64,000 bases of DNA from Sequoia sempervirens (GCA_007258455.2 VDFB02321269.1:1-64000); one strand, 5' to 3'. Shown: positions 22,860-36,257, counted from the stretch's first letter. A program made the numbers and translations. Notes: generated by a model not told the origin, from the letters alone.

Positions 22860-23760
22860 ACTGATATATATTTGTTATTGTCTATCGGCAAGACTTTTGG
22901 AATGTCACATCGATTGGAATTCATCTACAAGCACCTATCGGCAGGACACAACGCATTGTTTCAGTGATAGAAGAATTACATAGGCAAGATGGCTATTGTC
23001 GGGATGAGGTCTTATCGATTGCATTATGTCTTACCGACCGGCGATAGAAGGAACATATCGGCGAGAAATATTTCATCGGGAGGAGTCATAGCGAAATCAT
23101 ATTGTCATACCGATCGGTGCCTGAGTAAACATTTTGGCCAAATCAAATGTCTTTAGTATGAGGTCTTGCCGAACACTTTTTGACTCACCGACTAGCACAC
23201 AGAATGACATGTCGGCTAGACTAAAGGCTATCGGAATGAAGTCTCAACGAATGCACCCAGTCTCGCCAACAAAGAATAAAAGGATTCAATCAAATGAATA
23301 TCGGGGTAAACTTATATAGTCCTACCGACTCATATGTCACACCGAATGTTTTTTCATCGGTGAGAAAGAAAATATGTCTCAGCGACTAGAGAACATACCA
23401 ATGGGCATATCTAGGTGAGACACAAAGTAACCTATGAGACATCACCCCAACTCCATAGGTCACGGCGAAGCACATGAGACTAAAGAACATATCTCGGTGA
23501 GACACTAAGTAATCTATGAAATGTCTCCCCTACTCTGAATTTTCACAGTGACACACAAGATGAAAGGATGACTATCGGTGAGACTCAAAATGTTGATGTG
23601 ATGGCGGGACATTATAGTGATGCACAAGATGACTGTCGGTGAAGACATTGAGGGTCGGTATGGCTACAGAATGTCTCGGCGAGTGTTCAACAAATGTTAA
23701 CAGAAACCTAAATACAACTGATCGCTGACATTTGAATGTGAAACGACATGTCTTTTCAAA
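22860..23760. repeat. TCGGYGAGAC-rich degenerate repeat region
   Basis: Variants of TATCGGTGAGAC or its reverse complement (for example TCTTACCGA, CACCGACTAG, CTCGGCGAG) occur more than twenty times in 900 bases, spaced roughly 25-60 bases. The stretch is CpG-richer than its neighbours. It resembles the U3 region of some gymnosperm LTRs, but no LTR ends were identified. Confidence 0.5.
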
Positions 23761-25349
23761 TACTGATGTATAAATATTCATCTTCGATTATGAAGAGAAG
23801 GGGGTAGAACAGTAGATAGAATAGGTAGATAGGATAGGAAAAGAATTTTCACAGAACAGAGACTACGATGTATGATTTCAAAATGGAGATATTAATGAAA
23901 ATCATTTGATGTGGTAGCATATTTCTAGTGTCAATTGTCTATTGTGCTTATTGAAAGTATTACTAAAGTTTTCTCCAAGGTTGGCATTTTCTGGTTATTT
24001 AAACTGATATAACAAGTTTATATTTAGTTTATCAGTGCACATTTGTTGTATCTGTGTGGTTAACTAATTGGTTCTTTCAAGGAGAGATTAAATCCTTTTA
24101 ATTGATCATAGTAATCAGGAGATTTCATCTGGATCATTAAGAAGAACTTGGTAATCATAGTCTTGCATGTTTATAAAAGTTATAAACTAAAATGTATGCC
24201 AAATAATTTAAATGTTCTCCAGAAATAAGTTACCCATTTAGATTCCATTTGACTCCGCATACCCAATAAGGCACTAGTCCTTGGACTTTTTATCTTTTAG
24301 TTTCATTCATTCTTTACATCTGTTAATTGAACATATTAGGTTTCAGTTTTAATATTGTATACAATTTAGACCAAATTCCAGTTTTATTTGTCCACTCCCA
24401 TCTGCCATTGTGGGAAAAAAAATTTAAGAGATATAAATACAAGTCAAGTCTGCCTCACTCATATAGGTACACCCGCCTAGGTCTGGCAGCACCTGAAGAG
24501 TAGAAGGTTCAATTCATTTGGCCTTGTCTATTACCCTAAAACATTGTGAAATCTTGGCAACCTTTCGTGGTTCAAACTTGCATTTTTGAGAGCTAACAGG
24601 CTTATTTTTTCAAAATCATACAAATTGAACCCAACCATCAATAGACTTTGTATATCAAGCTACCACAATTCAAGTTTTAACGATGAATATTTATCATGCA
24701 TGTTTTAAATGGCATTCAAGTTTATGGTGGTTTTGTTGTTTATATGATGTTATGTGATATTCTAATCCTAATTCATGCCTCTAGGTTGGATATTTGTACC
24801 AATAAACCCAAAACAAACCGAATCCCCCCCAAAAAAAATTGTCCAAACCGAGGAACTAAACCCTCGAACCGGAACTGGAACCTCAAAACCTATTCCAACA
24901 CTCTTCATTTTTCCTGCACAAACTTAATTGACCACCAAATTAGGCTACCCCTTGACTTTACCCACTTTTACTCCCTCAAACCTCTCTTTTCCATTCAAAA
25001 CCTTTTGTTTTCCCAACTAGGGCATGTCATGCCATAACATACTTTTGACCTCCCCTGTCCTTGTAGACCTTTTGAACACATCAAACTCCACAACCTCACC
25101 CTATTTCCAACCTATTCTAACTTATTTTCAAGCAATTTCTTTTGTTCACCTCTTCTAGCCTTGCTTTTAAGGGGCCTCAATTCTGAATTTTCAATACGGG
25201 CAGTGTTAGTAATATCTTCCAATGTCTTTACCAATTTTATTTTCTTATTCCTACTCCCTTTCCTACTTACATCAGACCCATATCACTAAGACACGGCCTG
25301 AACAATAGGTGGAATGGCCTATTTCAACATACTACACTCAAACCCTTGA
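23761..25349. other. Non-coding, AT-rich
   Basis: No gene or clear repeat. Short open frames (for example 24696-25037) have no recognisable motif. Confidence 0.4.
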
Positions 25350-28170
25350 GATATTGATCTGGTTGAATGTAGCTTAGAGAAATTTTGTGTGTTTGGGTGT
25401 GAAAGAGGACTATGCCTAGTGTAAACATACCTATTCAGACGTGTTGGAAAAGTCTGTTTGGTCAGCACCACTTTGCAACTTTCCACTGCTTGCATTTAAC
25501 ACTTTTTCAATCAACTAAAAACTAAACACCACAGGAAAACCACTTTGAGATAACAAAAACTGAGAGAGGTTATTGTAAAGGGTCCCAATGCAATCCCATA
25601 GGATCAAAAGCTAATTTTATAAGTGTCACAGAATCTGAGTAACAACATGTTGAAGTTTGCAATCATTTTGCACTTTGGACCCTTAAGGGATCGATCTGGT
25701 TGAATGTAGCTCAGAGCAATTCCGCGTGTTTGGGTGTGAAAGAGGACCATGTCTAGTGGAAACATACCTATTCAGAAGGATTGGAACAGTCCATTTGGCC
25801 ACATGAGTTGCAGAACGAAAGTTGCACCACTTTACAATTTTCCACTGCTTGCATTTGACACTTTTTCCATCAACTGAAAACTAGACACCACAGGAAAACA
25901 ACTTTGAGATAACAAAATTTGAGAGAGGTTATTGTATAGGGGCCCAACGCAATCCCATAGGATTAGATGAGAAATTTGTAATCATCACGGTATCTGAGTA
26001 ACAACATGTTGAAGTTTGCAACCATTTCGCACTTTAGACCCTTAAGGAATCGATCTGGTTGAATGTAGCTCGAAGCGATTCTATGTGCTTAGGTGTGATA
26101 GAGGACCATGCCTAGCATAAACATACTTATTCAGATAGGTTGGAACAATTTTTTTGGTCACATGAGTTGCGGAACAAAAGTTGCACCACTTTGCAACTTT
26201 CCACTGCTTTCATTTGACACTTTTTCCATCAAGTGAAAACTAGACACCATGGGAAAACCACTCTGGGATAACAAAAACCAAGAGATTTTATTGTAGAGGA
26301 GCCCAACCCAATCCCATAGGATCAGACAAGAAGTTTCTAAGCATCATGGTATCCAAGTACCAGCATGCTAAAGTTTGCAGCCATTTTGCACTTTGGACCC
26401 TTAAGGGATCAATCTGATTGAACATAGCTTGGAGCGATTCCGCGTGTTTGGGTGAGAAAGAGTACCATGCCTAACGTACAAATACCTATTCAGATGCATT
26501 GGAATATTTTTTTTGGTCACATGAATTGCAAAACAAAAGTTGTACTACTTTGCAACTTTCCACTACTTGCATTTGACAGTTTTTCCATCAACTAAAAACT
26601 GGACACCACAAGAAAACCACTCCAAAATAATAAAAACCAAGAGATTTTATTGTAGAGGGGCCCAATGCAATCCCATAAGATTAGATGATAAGTTTTTAAG
26701 CATCACGGTATTTGAGTAATAGCATGTTGAAGTTTGTAGCAATTTTGCACTTTGGACCCCTAAGGGATTGATCCGGCTAAACGTAGCTTAGAGCGATTCT
26801 ACGTGTTTGGGTGCAAAAGAGGATTATTCCTATCATAAAAATACCTATTTGAATGTATTGGAATATTTTATTTGGTCACACAAGTTGCAAAATGAAAGTT
26901 GCACCACTTTGCAACTTTCCACTACTTGCATTTAACACTTTTTTCATCAACTAAAAACTGGACACCACAGGAAAATACTCTGAGATAACAAAAACTGAGA
27001 GAGGTTATTCTAGAGGGGCCCAACACAATCTCATAGGATTAGATGAGAATTTTCTAAGAATCATGGTATCTGAGTAACAACATGTTGAAGTTTGCAGCCA
27101 TTTTGCACTTTAGACCCTTAAGGGATTGATCCGGTTGAACGTAGCTCGGGGCGATTCCATGTGTTTGAGTTGGAAAGAGGACCATTCCTAGTGTAAACAT
27201 ACCTACTCAGACATGTTGGAACATTTTTTTTGGTCACACGAGTTGCAAAATGAAATTTGTACTACTTTGCGAATTTCCACTGCTTGCATTTTACACTTTT
27301 TCCATCAACTGAAAATTAGAAACCACGGGAAAACCACTCCAAGATAACAAAAACTGAGAGAGGTTATTGTAGATGGGAGAAACATGATCCCATAGGATTA
27401 GATGAGAATCTTCTAAGCATCATGGTATCCAAGTAACAACATGCTGAAGTTTGCAACCATTTTGCACTTTCGACCCTTAAGGGATCGATTCAGTTAAACG
27501 TAGCTCGAAGTGATTCTATGTGTGAAAGAGGACCAGTCCTAGTGAAAACATAACTATTCAAATTTTTTGGAACAATTCATTTGGTTACACGAGTTGCAAA
27601 ATAAAATTTGCACCACTTTACAACTTTCCACTGCTTGCATTTGACACTTTTTCCATCAACTGAAAACTAGACACCACAGGAAAACCACTCTGAGATAACA
27701 AAAATTGAGAGAGGTTATTGTAGAGGGGCCCAATGCAATCCTATAGGATTAGATGAGAAGTTTCTAAGCATCACGGTATCTGAGTAACAACATACTAAGG
27801 TTTGCAACCATTTTGCAATTGGACCCTTAAGGGATCAATCCGATTGAACGTAGCTCAAAGCGACTCCTCGTGTTTGGGTGAAAAATATGACCATGCTTAG
27901 CATAAACATACGTATTCAAACATGTAGGAATAGTTCATTTGGTCACACAAGTTGCAGAACAAAAGTTGCACCACGTTGCAACTTTACACTACTTGCATTT
28001 GACACTTTTTCCATCAACTGAAAACTAGACACCACAAGAAAACCACTTCGAGATAACAAAAACCGAGAGAGGTTATTGTAAAGGGCCCCAACATGATCCC
28101 ATAGGTTTAGATGGATATTTCATAAATTCCATAGTATCTGAGTAATACCCCATCAAATATTGCTACCCTT
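25350..28170. repeat. Tandem array, eight copies of a unit of about 358 bp
   Basis: The landmark GGTTGAAYGTAGCT (or close variants) occurs at 25361, 25699, 26057, 26416, 26775, 27133, 27492 and 27842, giving steps of 338, 358, 359, 359, 358, 359 and 350. Each unit also carries CACTTTTTCCATCAACTGAAAA, a CCCAAYGCAATCCCATAGGAT block and TTTGCACTTTRGACCCTTAAG. Copies differ by scattered transitions and small indels, so the array is old. The step is close to twice a plant nucleosome repeat. No open frame is conserved across copies. Confidence 0.92.
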
Positions 28171-30527
28171 TCGTACTTTAGGATATGATGTTTCCTTGAA
28201 CTCTACAGTTCCATATAGGGTGATTGTGCTCTCCTTTCGATGGAGTTCAGTGGGCAATAGACTTAACTCCATTTTAGTTTTTGTTTGGTTGTATTTCAAG
28301 TTATTTTTTGCATTTTAGAAGCTAATTACTGAGGTTCAATTTGTATACCTTGTTTTAAGGGTTTTAAGTGCATTAAAATGTCATATTAAGCCTTTCGCCC
28401 ACTTTATGCTTCTATAACTCAATGGGAAGGCTTAGTTATGGTTATAAAACATGTGTGCAAAGTTTGTGCACAAGGGAGGCGAATAGAGGGTCTTTATGTG
28501 ATGCCCTAAATATCAAATGGTGCATTTTTTAGTGGAAAATGGTGGTTTACTGCTAGGGTTTGAAGAAATATTTTGGGGCAGTGATATCTCTTAAACTTTT
28601 AAGCTTGTTCCGACCTTTTTGAAGTTGTTTTAGGCTTTGGTTGGTTGTGGGAAGGTTTCCATTATGGGTTTTCAATAAACCCTTGCCTAACTTGTGAAAG
28701 AAGAGGGTTTTGGGGTTTGTTATGTTAGAGGGCTTGTTGATGCAATTCAAGGTGGAGGAACTCTTTTCAACATCAACTAATTAGACCTCAACAAGACACC
28801 AACCTTGAAATCACAATCACCCAAATTGAATCAACTAACAATAAAAGGCTTATAGTTTCCAAATATCATCAAATAGGCTTATCTTTTAAAGAAGGCCATC
28901 CAATGGCCAACCAAACATCAATCAAGCTTTAACACAGACCCTAAGGAAAATTCCCAAGAGATCATACCATGTTTCTTTGTACCATCATTAAGATCCAATA
29001 GACCACCTTGCACAAAGTCTACTAAATTAGCCCTATTTACAAAGAGAGGACCTTTTAAAAACTATATCTTCACTCAAAATCCTCAAACAGTAGTATATTA
29101 TGTGTCAAAACCTCTAATTCCATGATTTTTTTCCAGGTCAAAGACCTCTAGACCCCTAATACACCAAACCCTCGATTTCAAGAAAAATACTTGGGGTTTT
29201 AATGAAACTCCTATCTCTCGGACCTTCTAAACCCAAACAAAGCACCAAAAACACTTACCAGACCCTACACATGGTGAATAATACATTACATGGACAGCCC
29301 TTCACATATTTTGTCAAAACACCACTTGAAACCCTCATTTTCATCATGAAAATACCCTGCTACAGCCCTAGAACATCATCCCAAACAACCAACCTTGACT
29401 CCACAACATTATAAATAGATTAGGCATGTATTTTAAAAGTTATAGGACCCATTCCACAAGTTACAATAGGCACAAAAAGTGGAATGGGTTGAATTACATC
29501 ATGAAACCCTTCAATCCAAGAACACTATGAAAGTAGGTAGTAGCAGTAAAAACAAGATAACTTTCTCTATACAAAGAGTTAGAACCTCTAAATAGGTGAA
29601 AATGAAATATAATTCATCAATATACAACATCCAATAGTTTTTAGATCATCTTAGAATCCATACAGACTATACAGCAACAAGAAAAGTGAGAAAAACCAGT
29701 AGATTTTTGGAAAATAACGTTCTTCTTGATAAAAAAAAAAAATGGGTTACAAATCAACCAACAACCTCTCCTTCAATGAACTGAAGGTTATTATACATGT
29801 TTTGATTTCATTCCAACTCCCTCCAATTCCCACAACTAATTTTTAATCATTAAGACCTTCTAATCTTCATTAAGCTGCATTTTGGACCTTTTACACATGA
29901 CAACATTACATGAATTTTGCAACTTTTTTTAATTTTGACATCTAAGGACTCCTAAATCACTCAAACACCTTTAATTCGGCCTATTACAACCTCTTATACC
30001 TCTTGCACATTTACAAACAAATTCAAATATTTGACTTCAAAAGGCTACAAATTTAAATATTGATAATTTTGTAGCAAGAATGCATTTTTTGCACATTTGA
30101 CCACCGAGACTCAAAAACTCATCCTAATACACCTTAAATGGTCTTGATTGACCTTATTTAGCAAAAATAAACACAAAATACCTTAATCTAATCTATTTAC
30201 CACCTATCAACCTTCAAAAAGTGAAAATTTGCAACTAGGAGACTAGGTGCTCCTGCTCCAAAATTACATTGTGTCTGAGCCTTCAAGAGGCTTTAAATAG
30301 CCTTTAAAATTATTCTACATATTTCCAATCATGCCTAATTATTTTTTTTGTAACTAACATCACTTATTACATTATAAATCAATTGGTCTAATATGACCTT
30401 ATTCAATTGACAAAACTCAAAATACAAAACTAACTTAAAAGACTTCCATGAACCAAATTTTCTCAATAACCTTGGTGCCCCTACACCAAATTTCAATATT
30501 TCAATAAATATCATTACAATATCTTAG
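28171..30527. other. Non-coding, AT-rich
   Basis: No gene or domain recognised. A run of A at 29731-29742 and many T/C-rich stretches are present. Confidence 0.4.
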
Positions 30528-30862
30528 GTACTCTCTCCCACTCTCTCCCAACCTCTCTCCCAATCTTTCACACTCTCTCCCACCCTCTCACCCACCCTCT
30601 CCCACTCTCTCCTCTCTCTCCCACTCTACCCCCACTCTCTCTCACCCTCTCCCACTCTCTCCCCACTCTCTCTTCCTCCCTCACACTCTCTCCCACTCTC
30701 TCACCACCCTCTCTCCCACTCTCTCCCACTCTCCTCTCTCCCACCCCCTCTCCCACTCTCTCTCCCACCCTCTCCCACCCTCTCCCACTCTCTCCCTCCA
30801 TCTCTCGCACCCTCCCCCACCCTCTCTCCCACCCTCTCTCCCACCCTCTCCCACTCTCTCCT
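30528..30862. repeat. CT-rich microsatellite, CTCTCCCA units
   Basis: About 330 bases of imperfect CTCTCCCAC/CCTCTCCCA repeats. A second block with the same unit is at 30957-31059. The Gly/Glu/Arg/Val-rich minus-strand open frames here are low-complexity artefacts. Confidence 0.9.
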
Positions 30863-30956
30863 TGATAAAATATTCATGTACATCTACTTCTTCAAATTGC
30901 GCTCGTGTTATGAGAAAGTTGGCTTTTTTATAGATTTATTTTCTCTCCTTGTCTAT

Positions 30957-31059
30957 ACTCTCTCCCCCTCTCTATCACCCTCTCTCCCACTCTTTCCCAC
31001 TCTCTCGCACCCTCTCTCCCATCTTCTCCCACTCTCTCCCACACTCTCTTACTCTCTCT
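30957..31059. repeat. CT-rich microsatellite, second block
   Basis: Same CTCTCCCA-type unit as the block 100 bases to the left. Its right edge is the insertion point of the copia element that starts at 31060. Confidence 0.85.
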
Positions 31060-32291
31060 TGTAAGGAAAGCTTAGGTGTGGAACAAACTCTCCTAACGTC
31101 AAAACCTCGGGGAACAATGCAGATATGCCTTTAAATTTTCAACTACAGTCCAATAAGATACACTAGAAAAGAATATCAAAAAACCTCTTTGTATTACAGT
31201 AAAGAATATTACATACAGAGATTAGATTTAAATTCTTGATGTCAATTTACAACAGCAACATTCACTGATCCGTCTTGTACAGAACATTAATCTCATAATG
31301 CTCTCAGAAAACACACAATGAAGTCACTCAAATCAAATTTGTGTTCAGATTCAAACAACTCTTCACACTATCCAACTATTCACCATTCGATCATCTCGAT
31401 CATAGTCATTTTCCCTCACAACCTATTCATCTTCCACACAGGAACAGTCACAACTGTTCAACTACCAGCGGTTCACATTCTGCTTCTCTCATTAGCTCAG
31501 AGCACACCATGTAGGACAGATGTAACTGTCCATCGGCAAGAGTTCAGGAGATTTTATCGACAATTAATGTCACTTTGATATGTCCATCAGAAATATCCCA
31601 CATTGACGTGAAATATTAAGTCATTAGTTAATAAACAAAAGCCTGAAGACTTTAGGTATCCACGAGTTAGTCTTTTACCAACTTACTTGTACTGCATTTG
31701 ACCATCTCACTGAACTGTTGATCATTCCTTGTGGTCTCCACCATACACGTGTCCACTTCTCATGCGTTTCCATAGAATCAAACTGGAATCTACAATATTC
31801 CCAACAAGTCTCCCGGAACTCAAAGTGGTCCCCACATCCGTCAGCTTGTTTGATCTCAGTCGTTCCCCACCATCCCGCAATGACCCCATCACACAGCTAT
31901 GGCTAGTCATGATATCATGGGAAACCACCACGTGTTCCATCAGATGAAGCTGAAGGGGATGACTTTGTGTGACCGTTGATCAATCGTCATTTGATCTCAA
32001 TGGCTGCCCGCCAATGCGTGATCAGAAATCACAAGATCTTTAATGATCGCGATATCACGGGTGACTGCCACGTATCCCAGTTGGTAAAGTCGAAGGAAGT
32101 CGGTTAGTCGAGGAATTACCAAAATTTCAAACTCTGCAACAAGGTTCCAAACTTACGAACTCCAACAATCAGATAGTTGGGAAGTTACAAAACTTGCAAC
32201 AAGGTTACACACTTAAGAATTCCAATGATCGGCCGACAAAGAAGACTTGAACCGTGATACAAGCTAGCAAGTTGAGGCACAACTTCCAACA
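31060..32291 (-). repeat. Copia 3' LTR (1232 bp)
   Basis: Begins TGTAAGGAAAGC and ends TTCCAACA in plus-strand view. It aligns with the right LTR along its whole length. It lacks about 100 bases that the right LTR carries around 36390-36485, between AAAGAATA and CCTCTTTGTATTACAG. Small open frames on both strands are shadows. Confidence 0.88.
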
Positions 32292-32304
32292 ATCTCCCAC
32301 TTGA
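32292..32304 (-). promoter_or_regulatory. Polypurine tract
   Basis: The minus strand reads TCAAGTGGGAGAT directly before the LTR start TGTTGGAAG. Confidence 0.75.
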
Positions 32305-32324
32305 CAAAGACTTATTGGCTTCCT

Positions 32325-33980
32325 TCAAACTCCAAGTTAGTGAAGGTCATGGGCTCCAAGGGCCATCAAACTGGCACACCACCTAAACTTGTCTGTGCTC
32401 ACTGGTTTCGTCAATGCATCTGCAACATTTTCCAGAGTATCCACTTTTTCTAAAGAGACCTTTCCATCCTCCACCATATCTCATGCAAAATGATACTGCA
32501 CATCAATATCTTTCGTCCTGGCATGGAAAGTAGGATTTTTCGCCAAACAAATAGCACTCTGACTGTCATAGTAAATTGTAATTTTCCCTGCATCAAACCC
32601 AATGTTAGAACACAAATGTTTTAACTAGATTGCTGCTTTGTAGGTGTGTGTTGCTGCCATGTATTTTTCCTCTATAGTGGACAAAGGGACTACAACTTGC
32701 CGCTTGCTCATCCAACTAATTGCACCACCATTCATCATGAAAATATATCCACTGGTGGATCTTCTGTTGTCAATGTCCCCTGCCCAATCAGAATCCACAT
32801 AGCCTCGAATGTTGAGAGTCCTATGTGATTCAACCAAATTTCCATGGTAACACAAAGCATATTCTGAAGTTTCCTTCATATATCTAAACACTCTTTTCAC
32901 AACATCCCAGTGTGTCCTTCCAGGATTTTCCATAAAATGACTAAGAACTCCCACTGCTTGGGCAATGTTTGGCCTTGTACAGACCATTGCATACATTAAA
33001 CTTCCAACTGCACTAGTATAAGGAACTCTGGTCATGTCCTCCATCTCAATAGGAGATTTTGGACAGTCTTCAATAGATAGCTTCATTCCCTACAAAATTG
33101 GAACAACTAGCTTCTTGCACTCAGTCATACAAAATCTCTCCAGAACAGTATTAATATACTTACTCTGACTAAGCCAAAGTTTTCTACTTTTCCTGTCCCT
33201 GGCTATTTCCATTCCTAGAATATACCTGGCTGCACCAAGATCTTTCATTTCAAACTTTACAGACAACTAAGACTTTAGATCAGAAATCATTAACTTATTA
33301 TTGCCTATGAACAACATATCATCAACATAGAGAGCAATAATAAGAACACGATCATTTTCAGCTTTGTAGTCTTCACATCCATCTGTTCAATCTCTAATTC
33401 ATACGCTGTTGCAAGTGACAAAAGAAATCTGATAGACGTCAACTTAGCTACAGGAGAAAAAAATTCTCCATAATCAATTCCCTCTACCTGGGAATACCCC
33501 TTCACAACCAACCTCACCTTATACTTTTCCACACTTCCATCCAGACCTATTTTCTTTTTGACTACCCATTTGCAACCAATAGCTTTTCTACCTTCAGGCA
33601 AGGGCACCAAACTCCAAGTATCATTCTTTTCTAATGATGCCATTTCTTCATTCATGGCTTCCAACCAAGGGTTTGAATCAGACATTCTAAATGCCTCTTT
33701 CACAGTCCTAGGCTCATCAATGCTAGAAACTAAAGCATAGGCACAAGTAGAATCTAACAAAGAAAACACATACCTATTAGGTTGCTTTCTTTCACATGTT
33801 GACCTCCTCACAGGTTGAGGTTGAGGTTGTTCTTCTTCTTCAGAACTCTCAGAACTACTTGAGCTCTCCTCAGTTTTGGGTACATTTTGGATTTTCAATT
33901 CCTCTTTATCTGGTGTCGCAGGAATTTCAACCACATCCTTTTTGTTTTCTGATTTTGTCTCTAACTGCAAATCCAAAGTA
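32325..33980 (-). pseudogene. Copia reverse transcriptase and RNase H
   Basis: From 33976 leftward: a Glu/Ser-rich linker with RRSTCERKQPNRY, then RT from about 33670 (MNEEMASLEKNDTWSLVPL, KWVVKKKIGLDGSVEKYKVR). After DVKT at about 33372 some 60 expected residues are missing, and the frame shifts into the YVDD segment (ALYVDDMLFIG). RNase H-connection is open at 33086-32625: YTSAVGSLMYAM, YVDSDWAGDIDNRRSTSGY in outline, STIEEKYMAATH. It continues past a stop with YDSQSAICLAKNPTFHART and ends NVADALTKPVSTDKFRWC at about 32380. Confidence 0.88.
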
Positions 33981-34042
33981 GAAGGCTTCAGCTCACAAAA
34001 AATAACACTTTTTTTGTATAGAACATTCTCCGTGTCAGGATT

Positions 34043-35330
34043 TCAAAGCTTGTATCCTTTTATGCCAGCACTATAGCCAATAAAAATACATTTAACAGCC
34101 TTGTTCTCCAATTTAGATCTTTTTTCATTCGGCACATATGCATATGCCTCACAACCAAAGACACGAATATGTCTCTGAGAGGGATTCTTTCCAGACCATG
34201 CTTCCAAAGGTGTTTTCTCTACAAGAGCAAAATTAGGAGAATGGTTTATGAAGTAACATGTTGTTGAAACTGCCTCAACCCAGAACTTCTCCTCCAAGCC
34301 AACACTGCTTAGCATACTTCGTGGTCTTTCCATTACTGTCTTGTTCAACCTTTCAGCAACTCCATTTTGTTGTGGAGTGTAAGGTGTAGTTTTATGTCTT
34401 TTAATCCCATGATCTTTACAATACCTTTCGAACTCATCAAAACAAAATTCACTGCCATTATCAGTCCTTAAACATTTTATTTTTCTTCCAGTCTAATTTT
34501 CCACAAGGTTTTTTAATTCCTTAAAACAACTGAACACTTCTAATTTACTTTTCAAAAAATAAACAATTTCCCTTCTTGAATAATCATCAATGAACGATAC
34601 ATAATATCTTGATTTAGACAAAGAAGGAACATTTACTAGACTAAAAACATCAGAATGTATGTAATCAAGTAAACCAAAAGATTTGTGAGGACTAGAGTAA
34701 AATGAAACACGGTGTTGTTTACCATATATACAATGTTCACAAAACTCGAATTCGAGGTTACAATCATCAAGCCCTTCAACTGGGTTTTTATTTTTCAAGG
34801 TTTTAAAACCTTTTTCTCCAATGTGGCCTAGCCTATGATGCCAAAGCATAGTCTCTTCTACTGGACGTTTAACTTCCATAGATTTTACACTATTAGGAAC
34901 TTTTTCCTCATTTTCTCCATGAGTGGCCTTCTGTGACTTTGCAGAGACACTATTGCATTGAACAACAAGTGCATCCAGCTTATACAAGGTACCAATACAA
35001 GCACCCATTTCTAGCACCATAGAGCCTCTATTCATTTTGCAGCCATTTCCAGAGAACATGACTTGCACTCCAACATCATTCAGCTTACTAACAGAAAGTA
35101 AATTTTGAGCCAGACCTGGTATATGCATTACATCATTGATTCCCTTCACTCTTCCATTAGGGAACTGAATTCTGACTCTTCCACGGCCAACTATTTCCAA
35201 AGATGAATCGCTTGCAAAATACACCCTCCACCATCGTATTTTTTATACTTAGTGAACCAGTCTCTATGAAATGTCATGTGGAAAGATGCTCTAGAATCAA
35301 TTAGCCAGACATCATATGATGCCTATGTGG
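34043..35330 (-). pseudogene. Copia protease end, GAG-pre-integrase and integrase
   Basis: At about 35300 the protease motif reads WLIDSRASFHM, where the catalytic DSG has become DSR. From 35224 to 34493 it is open: FPNGRVKGINDVMHIPGL, the zinc-binding HHRLGH and FCEHCIYGK, then HSDVFSL and FIDDYSRR, the first catalytic Asp region. A TAG after NLVEN (34493) splits the core. The second part carries RTDNGSEF, the catalytic Glu helix and TPQQNGVAERLNKTVME, ending SAGIKGYKL at 34043. Confidence 0.87.
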
Positions 35331-35387
35331 CCAAGGCTGCAATGAAGGTGTCTACATCACTCTGAGAAGAACCATTGTCGGAAGAAT

Positions 35388-35427
35388 TCTTCTTCTTCTT
35401 CTTCTTCTTCTTCTTCTTCTTCTTCTC
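35388..35427 (-). repeat. TTC microsatellite encoding poly-Lys
   Basis: About 13 TTC triplets in plus-strand view. On the coding strand they read as a run of Lys between the zinc knuckle and the protease, probably an expansion of a short basic linker. Confidence 0.85.
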
Positions 35428-35429
35428 CT

Positions 35430-36162
35430 CTTTACAATCCTTACGGACATGACCAAGTTTCCCACAATTCCATCACTTCACCTTGGACTTCTTGCCAGGA
35501 GACTTTGATCTCCCTTCTAATTTTGATTTGGACTTCTTGTCCTTCTTCTTGCCTTTTTCTTTCGATCTACCTCTAACAACAAGAGCCTCCTTTGCCATCT
35601 CAGAAGATTTTCTTCTCATCTCTTCTGATAACAAAGAAGCAACAACATCTTCCATCTTAAAAGTGGATTTCGTACTCCCAATAGCCATAACCAAGTGATC
35701 CCAAGAATCTAGAAAAGAACATAACAATAGCATACAACGATCTTCTTCATCAATCTTCACACCCACAGATGCTAACTGAGCAATCAACATGTTGAAAGCA
35801 TTCAAATGATCAGCAACAGACCCTCCCTCCTGCATTTTCAAAATGTACAACTTCTTCCTCAAGAACAACTTATTCACCAAGGACTTGCACTGATAAATAG
35901 CTGACAGTCTTTTCCACAAAGAAGATATCTTTTCTTCATGAACATTAAGAAGAACAAAGTCTGCTAAACATAGCCTTATTAGCCCCTTTGATTTTCGATC
36001 TGCAAGATCCCAATCCTCTTGCTTCATGCCTGTAGGTTTCATTCCAGACATAGCAAGCCAAAGATCACGGTCAACTAACAGATCTTCCATTTTAAGTTTC
36101 CACAACTCAAAATTGTTGCCATTGAATTTCTCAATTTCAATTTTTCCTGACGTGCTTACCAT
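35430..36162 (-). pseudogene. Copia Gag
   Basis: 229 residues open from the ATG at 36162: IEIEKFNGNNFELWKLKM, LWKRLSAIYQC, LFLRKKLYILKMQEGGSV, HLNAFNMLIAQLASVG. This is the standard copia UBN2-type Gag, followed by a Lys/Ser-rich tail. It ends at 35473 where TGA stands in place of the first Cys codon of the zinc knuckle; downstream WNCGKLGHVRKDC is otherwise intact. That single change would end Gag before the nucleocapsid motif. Confidence 0.88.
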
Positions 36163-36257
36163 CTTAATTTGTAATTCAAATTACCATACTTCTACAAGAC
36201 TCCCACTAAAAAGAATTGACACAAAAAACCCAACCTACCCACAAGGATAACACAACT

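Noticed and set aside
24696..25037. 113-residue open frame
   Set aside because: Composition is that of random AT-rich sequence, with no motif, domain or splice context.
25350..28170. CRISPR-like repeat array
   Set aside because: The period of about 358 bp, plant context and lack of short conserved repeats with unique spacers rule it out.
30568..30883. Minus-strand open frames rich in Gly, Glu, Arg and Val
   Set aside because: They are translations of the CTCTCCCA microsatellite in different phases and have no independent support.
31722..31947. Overlapping 72-residue open frames on both strands, repeated at 37023-37248
   Set aside because: Both lie inside the two LTRs of one copia element; the conservation is that of the LTR, not of a protein.
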